Assembly: GCF_017068455.1 (NCBI RefSeq) | Contig: NZ_CP070608.1 | Coordinates: forward strand, 1,040,501 to 1,104,500 | Direction of reading: 5' to 3' | Source of the DNA: Fulvivirga lutea | Lineage (GTDB): Bacteria; Bacteroidota; Bacteroidia; Cytophagales; Cyclobacteriaceae | DNA: 64,000 nt | Shown: piece after piece, positions 42,614 through 52,101 of the stretch | How the letters are laid out: every line of letters starts with the position of its first letter | Numbering within the stretch: position 1 is the stretch's first letter | The notes under the pieces: model-generated | Seen by the model: the letters and a program-made list of their open reading frames with translations, nothing else | Databases searched by the model: none | Told to the model about the DNA's origin: nothing | Program-made: the position numbers and the translations under genes

Positions 42614-44028
42614 CTTTTAGCTATTGCATCAATCAAATTAGTTTGCATATAATCAGCGGGTTTAACGCCAAAGTTGGCTAGTATGCTAGGAGCTATACGC
42701 TTACTATTAACACCTGCTACTCTCTCAGCTTTATCCCGATTAGTTGGATCAAAAACAATCAAAATACCTTGAGGGATATGATAAGCTGTGCCGGATGCTT
42801 CGTCTTGGATCGGTTCATTTACTAAACCATAGTCTTTTAAATTGATAATTTCTTCCTTGAATTTCACATCGTTTTCTTCAAGATTTCTGTGACCCAAATC
42901 GATGCTTATAAATCCATTTTCCTTGATTCTTGATTCGATTTTATCTCCTTTAATATCAAACTGTTTTAGAATTTCAATTAGTTCAGATCTTTTGCTATCA
43001 TTCTTAAATGAGGCATTATATTGCGGATGCATGGCAGGTAGAATACTATAATCCTCATTGGTAAAGCCCAGTTTATTCAAGAACAGATCGAAATTCTTTG
43101 CCAACAACTCAGATTTTTGTTCCATGGCTAATGTAGACTCTTGCCCCATGCTACTCGCGATGATAAGTTTGTATTCTGGATTTGACTTCACAAAATCAAC
43201 AACGTCAGATAAGAAGCCATCGAATTTATGCATTGCATAGTCTATTTCTTTAGAATAGCGGTTTTTCCATTCATCGCTTAACAAATACTCCTCATAATCT
43301 TCCGGAAAAGTAGCAGCCCAGTATCGGTGCATGGTAGCTGCAACATGATTAGAGAAAAATGTACTGAATTGTGGTTTGTGCTTCTTCAGTTGCTTTAAAA
43401 AAACATCGAAGGCCATTATTGACTGGAAGCTTCTTCTTCGAACAACCTTCCAACTGCTAAGCTTCTCATCAACTAGTTGTTTTGCAATGGCAGAAACTGT
43501 TTTAGCTCTCACACCAATAGTTGATAGGTTAGTGCCTAATTTTAGAGCCGCTTTTTTATCAAACCCAGAATTTACATTTCTAGCCGACCCCTTCACCATA
43601 GCTAAATTGAACTCTTGAAACGGTTGTATTTCTTTTGGATGAGTTTCTGAACCCCATGCAAAGGGATCAGGAATATAAAAGTCATATTCCTTGGCATTTG
43701 TTGGTAAAGGGTAGGAATGGAGTGACCCACAAACGCCTGTTTTAATGCTATTTTCTTGCAATATCTGCCATACAGGAGGGTACTTTTTGTTTAGTTCCGA
43801 AAGGTCCTCTCCAAAATCTTTTATTTTGTGGACAGAATTATCAACCCCTCTATGCAAGGTAGGCCAGGTACTCCATGGATGAAGGTGTCCTTGATCATCT
43901 GTAACCGTTTCAAATTGCTTTGATATAGGGAGTATTTGAGCAAGAGTAGAATTAGGGTATTTCCTAACAAAGTAATCAATGACTTTGAATGGTACTTCAT
44001 TAAGTTCAAATAGTATTATCTTAGCCAT
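42610..44028 (-). CDS. alkaline-phosphatase-superfamily protein (type I phosphodiesterase-like)
   Basis: This 472-residue protein has the alpha/beta core of the superfamily. IILFELNEVPFKVI at the start aligns with the first metal-ligand strand, with Glu-Leu-Asn where Asp is usual. Then come WSTWPTLHRGVDN near 53, where the nucleophile Thr lies, and LIIASSMGQES near 289, where most have SDHG. The end reads YHIPQGILIVF then RIAPSILANFGVKPADYM near 450, matching the final metal-histidine and IAPTIL segments. The altered ligands suggest altered metal binding or activity. Only 14 bases separate its start from the divergent membrane protein gene at 44043. A role in glycan phospho-modification is possible from context. 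Confidence 0.75.
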   Translation of the reverse strand: MAKIILFELNEVPFKVIDYFVRKYPNSTLAQILPISKQFETVTDDQGHLHPWSTWPTLHRGVDNSVHKIKDFGEDLSELNKKYPPVWQILQENSIKTGVCGSLHSYPLPTNAKEYDFYIPDPFAWGSETHPKEIQPFQEFNLAMVKGSARNVNSGFDKKAALKLGTNLSTIGVRAKTVSAIAKQLVDEKLSSWKVVRRRSFQSIMAFDVFLKQLKKHKPQFSTFFSNHVAATMHRYWAATFPEDYEEYLLSDEWKNRYSKEIDYAMHKFDGFLSDVVDFVKSNPEYKLIIASSMGQESTLAMEQKSELLAKNFDLFLNKLGFTNEDYSILPAMHPQYNASFKNDSKRSELIEILKQFDIKGDKIESRIKENGFISIDLGHRNLEENDVKFKEEIINLKDYGLVNEPIQDEASGTAYHIPQGILIVFDPTNRDKAERVAGVNSKRIAPSILANFGVKPADYMQTNLIDAIAKS

Positions 44029-44042
44029 AACTATTAAATTAT

Positions 44043-45362
44043 ATGGAGCTTAAAGACTTTATTGTAACCCCAATAGTTTTACTTATTATCTACTTCCTGG
44101 CCTACAAAATTAGGCCAAAAGTGTGTACTGTTCATACAAAAAAATACTTTCTGCCTGCACTTACCTTAAAATTTATTGGCGCCATTGCTTTAGGCTTGAT
44201 CTATCAATTTTATTATGGAGGAGGAGATACATTTGGCTATACGACTTACGGCTCTCATTTTATTTGGGAAGCATTTAAGGATAATCCGTTCAATGCTACT
44301 AGGTTAATATTTCTTGATAATATTTTCAGATCAGACTTGTATGAATACACGCAATTCATGTGGTACTATGATGATCCACCAGCATATTTTATTGTGAGAC
44401 TGGCAGGCATATTATCAATAATTACTTTTGACACTTACTCTTCTGTGGCCATTCTATTTGCAATTATAGGTTTTTCCGGGTTATGGGCTTTTTATAATGC
44501 ATTAGTAAAAATATATCCTGAATTGCACTTTAAATTAGCCCTCGCCTTTTTTGCCGTACCCTCAGTCATATTTTGGGGTTCAGGGGTAATGAAAGATACA
44601 ATAACAGTTAGTGCTGTGGCATGGGTATCATATGCATTATTTGAAATTTTCATATTCAAGAACAGAACGATTTTTACTCTCACTATACTAATGCTAAGTA
44701 TCTGGATTATTTATATTATTAAAATCTTCATTTTGTTTTGTTTAATTCCTGCCGCAATGCTTTGGATTTACATATTGTATGTAGGAAGGATTAAATCTGC
44801 AGTTCTTAGATATACAATACAACCTGTATTAATTGTAATTCCTGTTGCAGTAAGCATTTTTGGATTATCTACCTTAACCGAGGGAAATCAGCGTTATTCA
44901 TTTGATAATATTCTATCAACAGCAGAAATAACAGCGTATGACAACTCTCTTTGGACAGTTCGTCAGGAAGGATCTGGCTATAATCTTGGGGATTATGATT
45001 TTACACCTATCGGTTTAGTTCGGAAGTTTATCCCGGCAGTTTGGGTGACATTATTTAGGCCATATTTGTGGGAAGCCAATAGTGTTGTTATGTTGTTATC
45101 GGCTATTGAAAGTTTCTTATTGTTAGCATTCGTTCTTGCAATCTTATTAAATAGTGGTTTGGTGACTTTTACTAAGAAAGGATTGTTAAACCCTCATGTA
45201 ATTATGAGCTTGTTTTTTAGCATTACGTTTGCATTTGCAGTAGGAATTTCCTCAGGAAATTTTGGTTCTCTGGTAAGATATAAAATTCCAATAATTCCGT
45301 TCTTTTTAATTGCATTGATATTAATACAGTTTCATTCAAAAAGAGACAAAAAGTTATCTTGA
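44043..45362 (+). CDS. polytopic membrane protein, candidate Wzy polymerase or GT-C transferase
   Basis: A 439-residue protein with about ten to twelve hydrophobic helices. A large first external loop carries YYGGGDTFGYTTYGSHF near 58 and YYDDPPAYFIVRLAG near 113. FAVPSVIFWGSGVMKDT follows near 173. An acidic first loop is a GT-C feature, and the helix count also fits a Wzy O-antigen polymerase. The Wzx gene is 1.3 kb away. The sequence alone does not decide between these. Its 3' end overlaps the convergent GT gene (45332-45362). Confidence 0.6.
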   Translation: MELKDFIVTPIVLLIIYFLAYKIRPKVCTVHTKKYFLPALTLKFIGAIALGLIYQFYYGGGDTFGYTTYGSHFIWEAFKDNPFNATRLIFLDNIFRSDLYEYTQFMWYYDDPPAYFIVRLAGILSIITFDTYSSVAILFAIIGFSGLWAFYNALVKIYPELHFKLALAFFAVPSVIFWGSGVMKDTITVSAVAWVSYALFEIFIFKNRTIFTLTILMLSIWIIYIIKIFILFCLIPAAMLWIYILYVGRIKSAVLRYTIQPVLIVIPVAVSIFGLSTLTEGNQRYSFDNILSTAEITAYDNSLWTVRQEGSGYNLGDYDFTPIGLVRKFIPAVWVTLFRPYLWEANSVVMLLSAIESFLLLAFVLAILLNSGLVTFTKKGLLNPHVIMSLFFSITFAFAVGISSGNFGSLVRYKIPIIPFFLIALILIQFHSKRDKKLS

Positions 45363-46435
45363 TTAGATTTAACTGAATAATAATTCAAAACCGTCTTTCT
45401 TCCTTCTGCTCCGGTATTTTTTCTTAAATCAGTATCGTTAATTAATTTTTTAAGAGTTACATACCATTCGTCATTATTTTTACATATATAACCATTAACA
45501 CCATTAGAGATTATGGAACTATTAATGCCAACAGGTGAAGCAACAGCAACTTTTTCTAAAGACATATATTGAAGTATTTTAAATCCACATTTTCCTTCAC
45601 TCCATTTATCTGCGGCTAAAGGCATAATTCCAATATCAATAGATAGAAGATCATTAATTTCAGTTTTCAGATTCCATGGTATATATTCCATGAATTCTAA
45701 TTTGAATGTTGGTGCTTTGTTGGAGATTATCAGGAATCTAAAATCCAATTCATTATGAAGTCTCTGAATTACAGGTAATACTATTTTAAGATATTTCATC
45801 GTAGTATGCGTTCCTGTCCATCCAATTACTGTCTGATTTTCACTCAGTTTTGAATTGAAAGCTTTGTGTAGATCATTATTGTCTCCAAATAAACTTGGGT
45901 TATGAAGATTCTCGGTATCAATAGTGGTGGGATTAATTAAAATATTCGAATTATATTGAGATGCAAAACTTGCTAAATAAGAATTACCGCAACTGACTTT
46001 ATAACTCCAGCTACAGATTAGAGATACTTTAGAGTACCACTTTAGCTTTGAAATAATTTTATTTTCATCTGAAACATTTGGTATCCAAATTGCATCATCA
46101 AAATCATAGACAATCTTTTTGCTGAATACTTTGACAATTAGCCATTCTAAAATAGGAGGCCCAATAGGGCTAGCTTCTCTGTGAATAAAAATATAGTCAA
46201 ATTGCTTTATTCGGAATAGAATAAAAAATCGCTTAATAAATCCTTTAACCACTGATAAAACCTTCAGAAAAGCATACTTATTTATATAAAGAATTTTCCA
46301 GTCCTCATAGTTCAAAAAAGATTGAATTTCAAAGGGAACACCTTTTTCCTTTAATAAGGTATAATACTGCTCAAACCTAAATCTTTGGGAAGGCGCGACT
46401 CCTCTAGGGTAAGGTGTAAGAAAAAGTATTTTCAT
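45332..46435 (-). CDS. family 4 glycosyltransferase (GT-B)
   Basis: A protein of about 367 residues. It begins ILFLTPYPRGVAPSQRFRFE, a standard GT-B opening in this group, and DDAIWIPNVSDE near 118 is typical of the same group. The C-terminal donor-binding half has WTGTHTTMKYL near 225 and GIMPLAADKWSEGKCGFKIL near 282, with the E-x-K-C-G-F-K pattern, then YMSLEKVAVASPVG. The frame is open 11 residues further upstream, but ATG 46435 fits the family start. Sugar specificity is unknown. It is divergent from wzx. Confidence 0.85.
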   Translation of the reverse strand: MKILFLTPYPRGVAPSQRFRFEQYYTLLKEKGVPFEIQSFLNYEDWKILYINKYAFLKVLSVVKGFIKRFFILFRIKQFDYIFIHREASPIGPPILEWLIVKVFSKKIVYDFDDAIWIPNVSDENKIISKLKWYSKVSLICSWSYKVSCGNSYLASFASQYNSNILINPTTIDTENLHNPSLFGDNNDLHKAFNSKLSENQTVIGWTGTHTTMKYLKIVLPVIQRLHNELDFRFLIISNKAPTFKLEFMEYIPWNLKTEINDLLSIDIGIMPLAADKWSEGKCGFKILQYMSLEKVAVASPVGINSSIISNGVNGYICKNNDEWYVTLKKLINDTDLRKNTGAEGRKTVLNYYSVKSNQDNFLSLFE

Positions 46436-46517
46436 TTGTTTTGAGCTTCGATGAATAAGATTAATCAACTTTACGCAAATTAAAGAAATTGAATAGGTTT
46501 AATAATAGATACATTAT

Positions 46518-46537
46518 ATGATGAATCACTTCATCAT
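46518..46537. promoter_or_regulatory. 8-bp perfect inverted repeat in the wzx upstream region
   Basis: ATGATGAA and TTCATCAT flank a four-base TCAC centre. It lies in the 201-base divergent gap (46436-46636) between the GT4 gene and wzx, about 100 bases before the wzx ATG. A second short inverted repeat, TTCCT/AGGAA, is at 46580-46594. Either could be an operator for a dimeric regulator of the rightward glycan operon. I see no exact TAnnTTTG box in this gap. Confidence 0.4.
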
Positions 46538-46636
46538 TATTCTATTTAGATTAATTATAAGCCTTATAATAATTAGAACTTCCTGAGTGAGGAAATGACC
46601 CAATTGGCACTTAAGAATTTTTTGAAATAATTATCA

Positions 46637-48097
46637 ATGGCGGATCAAATTAAGTCTCAAATATTTTCAGGAATTAAATGGAATTCAATTGGTCAGTTGG
46701 TTAGACAATCTTATTCAATTGTTATCTCAATTATATTGGCTCGTTTGCTACTTCCTGAAGAATTTGGCTTGGTTGCTATGCTATTCATTTTTGCAGAACT
46801 AGCAAATGCATTTGTAAATTCTGGGTTGTCGGCATCTTTAATTCAACGAAAGAATATATCGAGTGAAGAATGCTCAACTGTCTTTTATTTTAGTATAGCG
46901 GTAGCACTATTTCTATATGTTTTATTCTACTTATCCGCTCCATTAATAGCTCATTTTTATGAAAATGATGCTCTTATAAATTTAGTTAAGTTTTATGCAC
47001 TTGGCTTTCTCTTAAGATCCTTTGATGTAGTACCAAATGCATTATTTACCAGAAATCTTAATTATAAAACCATTAATACTATTCAATCAGTTGCAAGCAT
47101 ATCTTCGGGTGTAGTAGCGGTATGCATGGCCTATCTTGGTTATGGACCTTATAGCTTAGTTGGCCAGGCAATTGCTCTTTCAGCTGTTTCGGCCATCATG
47201 AGTAATTTGCTAAGTAATTGGAAGCCGACTTTTGTTTTTAGCATTTCTAAATTTAAAGAGATGTATTCATTTGGCGTAAGAATATTTTTTGCTTCATTGT
47301 TAGACAAAATTTTCAACGCTATAGATAATATGATTATCGGTAAACTTTTTGGCGCCAATATTTTAGGGTTTTACAATCGAGGAAAATCAACCAAAGATAT
47401 TCCTGTAAGAAATATGGTGAACATAGCAACAAACATTGTTTTTCCCATTTTTTCCAAAATTGATTCAATAAATGAATTAAGGAGTGTCTTCAATAGATAT
47501 ATTGGTTTAATTTCTTATGTCATATGCCCCGTTATGTTAATGTTATTTATAACATCAGATTCATTTATTTATTTATTGTTTTCTGAAAAGTGGATGCAGT
47601 CGGTTCCTTACCTTAGATTATTTTGTATCCTGGGCATTACAATACCTTTTAATAATGTAATGGCACATACTATTTTGTCTAGAGGTGATTATAAAAAGTA
47701 TTTAAGGATTGAACTTGTGAAAAAAGGGGTAATTTTTATCGGGATGGTATTCGGGTTATTTTTTGATGCTTATTGGTTCTTATTAATCCTGGTTGTTACA
47801 CATTATATAGGACTTCTGATAATAACTATTGAAGTTGCTAAATACATAAAGAGTAGCGCTTTAGATATAATTAAAATTATTATGCCCCCGTTCGTTATAT
47901 CGATGCTTATAATCATACCAATGTACTTTATTGGCACATTAAATATTTGGTCTAACGAGCTAATTAAGTTCGTTGTGCAGTGTGTAGTAGGAATTATAAG
48001 TTATTATCTTTTCTCAGCTGCATTTCGTATCAGTGAGCAACGATATATCATCTCAGAAATTAAGAATAGATTTAATACAAGCATAAAAAGTTCTTAA
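46637..48097 (+). CDS. wzx: Wzx-type polysaccharide flippase (MOP superfamily)
   Basis: A 486-residue membrane protein with about 12-14 hydrophobic helices. Segments typical of the polysaccharide-synthesis/teichuronic-acid (WzxC-like) group are QIFSGIKWNSIGQLVRQS at the start, LPEEFGLVAM near 38, NMIIGKLFGANILGFYNRG near 231 and FSEKWMQSVPYLRLFCI near 316. It should flip lipid-linked oligosaccharide repeats to the periplasm for polymerisation by Wzy. It is the first gene of a long rightward operon (about 46.6-58.6 kb) in which junctions are short or overlapping. Confidence 0.9.
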   Translation: MADQIKSQIFSGIKWNSIGQLVRQSYSIVISIILARLLLPEEFGLVAMLFIFAELANAFVNSGLSASLIQRKNISSEECSTVFYFSIAVALFLYVLFYLSAPLIAHFYENDALINLVKFYALGFLLRSFDVVPNALFTRNLNYKTINTIQSVASISSGVVAVCMAYLGYGPYSLVGQAIALSAVSAIMSNLLSNWKPTFVFSISKFKEMYSFGVRIFFASLLDKIFNAIDNMIIGKLFGANILGFYNRGKSTKDIPVRNMVNIATNIVFPIFSKIDSINELRSVFNRYIGLISYVICPVMLMLFITSDSFIYLLFSEKWMQSVPYLRLFCILGITIPFNNVMAHTILSRGDYKKYLRIELVKKGVIFIGMVFGLFFDAYWFLLILVVTHYIGLLIITIEVAKYIKSSALDIIKIIMPPFVISMLIIIPMYFIGTLNIWSNELIKFVVQCVVGIISYYLFSAAFRISEQRYIISEIKNRFNTSIKSS

Positions 48098-48112
48098 ACC
48101 TGAATTTTTAAA

Positions 48113-48991
48113 ATGTCTTTTAAAACATACTTACAAAAACTAAATAAATTTTCTCTTTTAGAGCGACCATTAATTATGGTTTTCTCAATAAGCTCTTATT
48201 TATTGGATAAGTTACCTAAAGGCTTAATTGATACCCATATAATTTTTAGGCAACTACTTAAAAACGGTTTCCAGATAAGTCGAGATGGCGGAAATAACCT
48301 CATAACGGGTTTTAATAATTTAAAAACTGGAGTTGTAATTAAAAGAGACTCATCAGATGCGAGCGTTTTAAAACAGATTCTAATTGATATGGAATATGAA
48401 CCTGTAGTTAAACTTTTGCAAAACAATAATATAATGCCCGATAAGATAATTGATGCGGGAGCGAATATAGGCCTAACAACACTTTATCTTAAATCTATTT
48501 TTCCTGATGCAATTGTTATTGCACTTGAGCCCAATAAATCAACATTCTTAAGGATGAGGAACAATTTTGAGCTTAATGGTTGTTTAAATGTAATTTCTTT
48601 AAATATAGGGATATGGAATAGCAATGCTTTTTTAATTCCAGATAATACCTTTAGAGATGGTCAGGATTGGTCTTTCAGACTCATAGAATCTGATAGCAAA
48701 TCGAATCAAAATATTGAAGTTAGATCTTTAGAAAGTCTCCTTGACGAATATAAATGGGACGTAGTTGATTTTTTAAAAGTAGATATAGAAGGCGCTGAAA
48801 GTAAACTTTTTGAAAATAAGGAACTGGTTCAAAACTGGTTACCTAGGGTAAAGGCAATTGCTATAGAGATACACGATGAATTTAACTGTAAAGATAGAAT
48901 TTTGAGGATTTTATCTGAATATCAATTTCAAGTGGAATTTTGTGGTGAGTTGTCTGTTGGAGTAAACCAAAGGTTGGTTAAAAAATCATAG
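48113..48991 (+). CDS. FkbM family methyltransferase
   Basis: A 292-residue SAM-dependent methyltransferase. KIIDAGANIGLTTLYLKSIF is near residue 112 (motif I), VIALEPNKSTFLRMRNN follows near 138, and VDFLKVDIEGAESKLF near 218 is the FkbM signature. It most probably O-methylates a sugar of the polysaccharide. It lies 15 bases after wzx and 3 bases before the next gene. The N-terminal ~70 residues are extra to the methyltransferase core. Confidence 0.88.
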   Translation: MSFKTYLQKLNKFSLLERPLIMVFSISSYLLDKLPKGLIDTHIIFRQLLKNGFQISRDGGNNLITGFNNLKTGVVIKRDSSDASVLKQILIDMEYEPVVKLLQNNNIMPDKIIDAGANIGLTTLYLKSIFPDAIVIALEPNKSTFLRMRNNFELNGCLNVISLNIGIWNSNAFLIPDNTFRDGQDWSFRLIESDSKSNQNIEVRSLESLLDEYKWDVVDFLKVDIEGAESKLFENKELVQNWLPRVKAIAIEIHDEFNCKDRILRILSEYQFQVEFCGELSVGVNQRLVKKS

Positions 48992-48994
48992 AAT

Positions 48995-49990
48995 TTGAAA
49001 AGGATAGTTATACTCATACCGTATTTTGGTGATTGGCCGCCATTTATAAATATTTATCTTCAATCATGTGCTTTCAATAAGGAAATTCTGGATGTTATCT
49101 TTATAACAGATTTACCTGCCATAAAAAATGCCCCTGAAAATGTAAATTTTCATCATATTTCATTTGACGGATTAAAAAAGCATATTGAGGATAAGCTAGA
49201 ATTAAAATTACCCAACATAGCACCATACAAGTTATGTGATTTTAGGCCTGCTTACGGAGTACTCTTCAAAGAGCTTGTTAAAGATTATGATTTCTGGGGC
49301 TATGGTGACATTGATTTAATTTATGGTGAATTAAACAGGTTTATTACGGATGATATACTGAATAATTATGATTTATTAGCCTTTAAGAAGGGTCACTTAC
49401 ATGGGCCCTTTTCATTATATAGGAATAATGAAGATGTTAATTTGTTATATAGGAAGGGCAATTTTAAAGAAATATTCCAAACCGAAGAATATCTTTCTTA
49501 TGATGAGTTTAGTCGAAATCCATTTTATACTGAAATAGAAGACGAACAAGAAATATTGAAATTACCTAATAATAACATCTCTGTTATTGTATTTAAAGAG
49601 CAAATAGCTAAAAATCTATCGGTTTATAATGTTCAATATGCTAAAGAGAATTTAACGAAAAGAGAAATTATAGCTTACAGTCAAGGGAGGCTTTATAATT
49701 ATCACACTAATGAAAATTACATATTTTATCACTGGGTGTTAGAGAAGAGATTCATTTGGTTTAACTATCCAAATTGGATATTACAAGCCCCCAAAGAATT
49801 TTACATGAGTTTAACTGGGTTTTACAATATTGAAGAATTCAAGATTTACACCTATTTACACTATAAAAAAATGATTGTCGGAATGATCAAATGGTGGTAT
49901 TTGAAAATCAAAAATTACATTAAAAGGAAAGTGGGATTAGTAGTAACTTTGGACACTTACCCTAAAAGAGGCTGGGTTAAACCCCTTTAA
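48995..49990 (+). CDS. DUF6625-type glycosyltransferase-like protein
   Basis: A 331-residue GT-A-like protein that opens RIVILIPYFGDWPPFINIYL and carries a probable DxD donor site in FWGYGDIDLIYGEL near residue 100. YKLCDFRPAYGVLF near 79 is another strongly conserved-looking block. This pattern matches the DUF6625 group found in bacterial polysaccharide clusters. The start is TTG, three bases after the FkbM stop, and no better start is available. The sugar transferred is unknown. Confidence 0.78.
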   Translation: MKRIVILIPYFGDWPPFINIYLQSCAFNKEILDVIFITDLPAIKNAPENVNFHHISFDGLKKHIEDKLELKLPNIAPYKLCDFRPAYGVLFKELVKDYDFWGYGDIDLIYGELNRFITDDILNNYDLLAFKKGHLHGPFSLYRNNEDVNLLYRKGNFKEIFQTEEYLSYDEFSRNPFYTEIEDEQEILKLPNNNISVIVFKEQIAKNLSVYNVQYAKENLTKREIIAYSQGRLYNYHTNENYIFYHWVLEKRFIWFNYPNWILQAPKEFYMSLTGFYNIEEFKIYTYLHYKKMIVGMIKWWYLKIKNYIKRKVGLVVTLDTYPKRGWVKPL

Positions 49991-49993
49991 GCC

Positions 49994-51148
49994 ATGAAAA
50001 AAATTCGTATTCTTCATTTAATTACTGACCTTGGAAAAGGTGGCGCTGAGCGATTTCTTTTGGACTTATGCAAGGAGCTGGAAAACTATGCGAATATTGA
50101 TTTTAGAGTTGGCGTCCTATATGACAACAATCGAAATCAAATATTTACTTCTAATCTTCCTATTGTTCAACTGAATTACACTTCTCATTCTTTCAGGCGA
50201 GTAAATGATTGTATAGAATACAAAAAACTATTGAACGAGTTTAAACCCCACATTATCCATTCACACAGATTTTTAGCTGAGTTTTTGTCGTCTTATTATG
50301 TAAACCCAAACATATGCTATGTATGCCACGGACATGATAATATGATACAACTCAATCGTCCATCGCTCAATACTTTTATGAACAAGAGATTGTTACTTAA
50401 TTATCTTGAGCGACTTCACTTAATTTTTAATAAATATAATCGAGTACCAACCTATTTTATAGCAAATTCTAGACATACAGAGAACTACTATAGAAAGGTT
50501 CTCCCGAGGCATATGATAAGCAATGTCAAATTGATTGAATATGGATTTGACTCGAAAAAATTTTATGATTCAAAACAAAAGAGTCTTCCTAAGACCAATG
50601 AAAGGCTTAAAATCATAAATGTTGGAAGTTTTCAAAAAAAGAAGAATCAAAAATTTATAGTAGAAATTGGCAAGGCACTTAGAGATCGAGCAATTGATTT
50701 TGAAATTCATTTGCTCGGGGATGGGGAATTAAGGCAAGATGTTGAAAAGCAGGTACATAAAAACGACCTGACACAATATATTTATTTCCATGGTGTGGTT
50801 GATAATGTAGAAGATTGGTTAAAAAAATCTCATCTCTATCTTCATACTGCATGGTATGAGCCTTTCGGACTTGTTTTCTTGGAAGCCATGGCGGCAGGTT
50901 TACCATGCATAGCATATAACGGTCAGGGTAATAGAGATTTAATTAAAAACGGCAAAAATGGCTACTTTTTGGAGGAACATTCTGCCTCTTTATTTGCTGA
51001 GAAGATAATAGAACTAATATCAAATGAACAATTATATTTAGAAATATCTAATTATTGCAAGTCCTTCGCTTTGAACTATGATATTGAAATCAAGACTAAA
51101 GAATTGATTGACTTTTATAACCAAATTGTATCGGAGTTAAAAGAATAA
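49994..51148 (+). CDS. family 4 glycosyltransferase (GT-B)
   Basis: A 384-residue GT4 enzyme. The N-terminal half starts IRILHLITDLGKGGAERFLL (with the GGAE acceptor-side loop). The C-terminal half has INVGSFQKKKNQKFIVEI near 205 and EPFGLVFLEAMAAGLPCIAY near 295, containing the donor-phosphate-binding E-x7-E motif. It is probably retaining and active. It follows the DUF6625 gene by three bases in the same operon. Confidence 0.9.
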   Translation: MKKIRILHLITDLGKGGAERFLLDLCKELENYANIDFRVGVLYDNNRNQIFTSNLPIVQLNYTSHSFRRVNDCIEYKKLLNEFKPHIIHSHRFLAEFLSSYYVNPNICYVCHGHDNMIQLNRPSLNTFMNKRLLLNYLERLHLIFNKYNRVPTYFIANSRHTENYYRKVLPRHMISNVKLIEYGFDSKKFYDSKQKSLPKTNERLKIINVGSFQKKKNQKFIVEIGKALRDRAIDFEIHLLGDGELRQDVEKQVHKNDLTQYIYFHGVVDNVEDWLKKSHLYLHTAWYEPFGLVFLEAMAAGLPCIAYNGQGNRDLIKNGKNGYFLEEHSASLFAEKIIELISNEQLYLEISNYCKSFALNYDIEIKTKELIDFYNQIVSELKE

Positions 51149-51171
51149 GAGTTAACTATCTTAACAATAAA

Positions 51172-52101
51172 ATGGAGGAGAATAAACATATCAAATTGCC
51201 TTTAGGCACAGTTTCATTATCTCCAGAACTCGGTTCCTACTATATCGATATGAGACCGGCTAAAATTCATTATCAACCTAATATTTGGGGAGGCGATTTT
51301 GATCAAAATGGAGTGCCTCGAATAAGTTTTAAAGGTGAGCTTGGTTACTTTCCAATTAATATAGCCCAATATGGCTTTATGCTCCATGCTGAATGGTTAG
51401 AAACAGGAAATATAGAAACTCTTGAATTAATGAAGAGTTGCCTGAATGTGTTGGAGGAAATTAAAACTGAAAACAATGACCATTGCGTATGGTGGCATAA
51501 TGAAATAAATTATAGATATAATATTGAACCTCCATGGGCCTCAGCAATGGCTCAAGGTGAATTAATCTCCTTTTATTTAAGAATGTATCAAATACTAGGA
51601 GAAACAGATTTACTCAACACAGCATTAAAATCATATGAATTTATGCGTGTAAATGTTTCAGAGGGGGGTGTAAGACAGTATAGCGAAGATTTAGGAACAT
51701 GGCTGGAAGAATATCCTTCTGATCCACCATCTTTTGTACTTAATGGGTTCATTTATGCTATTTTTGGTATATACGATTTATACAGAGTTACAAGAAATGA
51801 GTTGATTAATGAGGATTTGCAAAGGTTATTAAATACGGTAAAAAATAACCTTAGTAAATTCGATGCGGGATTTTGGTCTTATTACGATCTTCAAAAAAAA
51901 GAGTTAGTGCGTTATTATTATCAAAAGAATGTCCATATTCCTCAATTAAATGTACTATATCAGTTAACTAATGAACCAGTATTTTTAAAATACGCTGAAA
52001 AGTGGGAGAGACAACTTACAAGTATTAATTATTTGATTGTGAAAATTATGTACAGAGTTTTACCAAGAGTAAGAAAATTGAAAAAGTTAATCTCATTTTG
52101 A
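51172..52101 (+). CDS. D-glucuronyl C5-epimerase family protein
   Basis: A 309-residue protein related to the C-terminal catalytic domain of animal heparan sulfate glucuronyl C5-epimerase. It shows PPWASAMAQGELISFYLR near 120, and WLEEYPSDPPSFVLNGF near 180, where the animal enzymes have EEYPTTPSSFVLNGF. It ends with a VHIPQL block followed by NEPVFLKYAEKW near 260-290, where they have a HINQL block and SPVFKEFVKRW. The family inverts C5 of glucuronate to iduronate within the polymer or a lipid-linked intermediate. No signal peptide is seen, so it would act in the cytoplasm, before Wzx export. Its partner genes include a sulfotransferase at 54639. Substrate identity is inferred. Confidence 0.82.
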   Translation: MEENKHIKLPLGTVSLSPELGSYYIDMRPAKIHYQPNIWGGDFDQNGVPRISFKGELGYFPINIAQYGFMLHAEWLETGNIETLELMKSCLNVLEEIKTENNDHCVWWHNEINYRYNIEPPWASAMAQGELISFYLRMYQILGETDLLNTALKSYEFMRVNVSEGGVRQYSEDLGTWLEEYPSDPPSFVLNGFIYAIFGIYDLYRVTRNELINEDLQRLLNTVKNNLSKFDAGFWSYYDLQKKELVRYYYQKNVHIPQLNVLYQLTNEPVFLKYAEKWERQLTSINYLIVKIMYRVLPRVRKLKKLISF

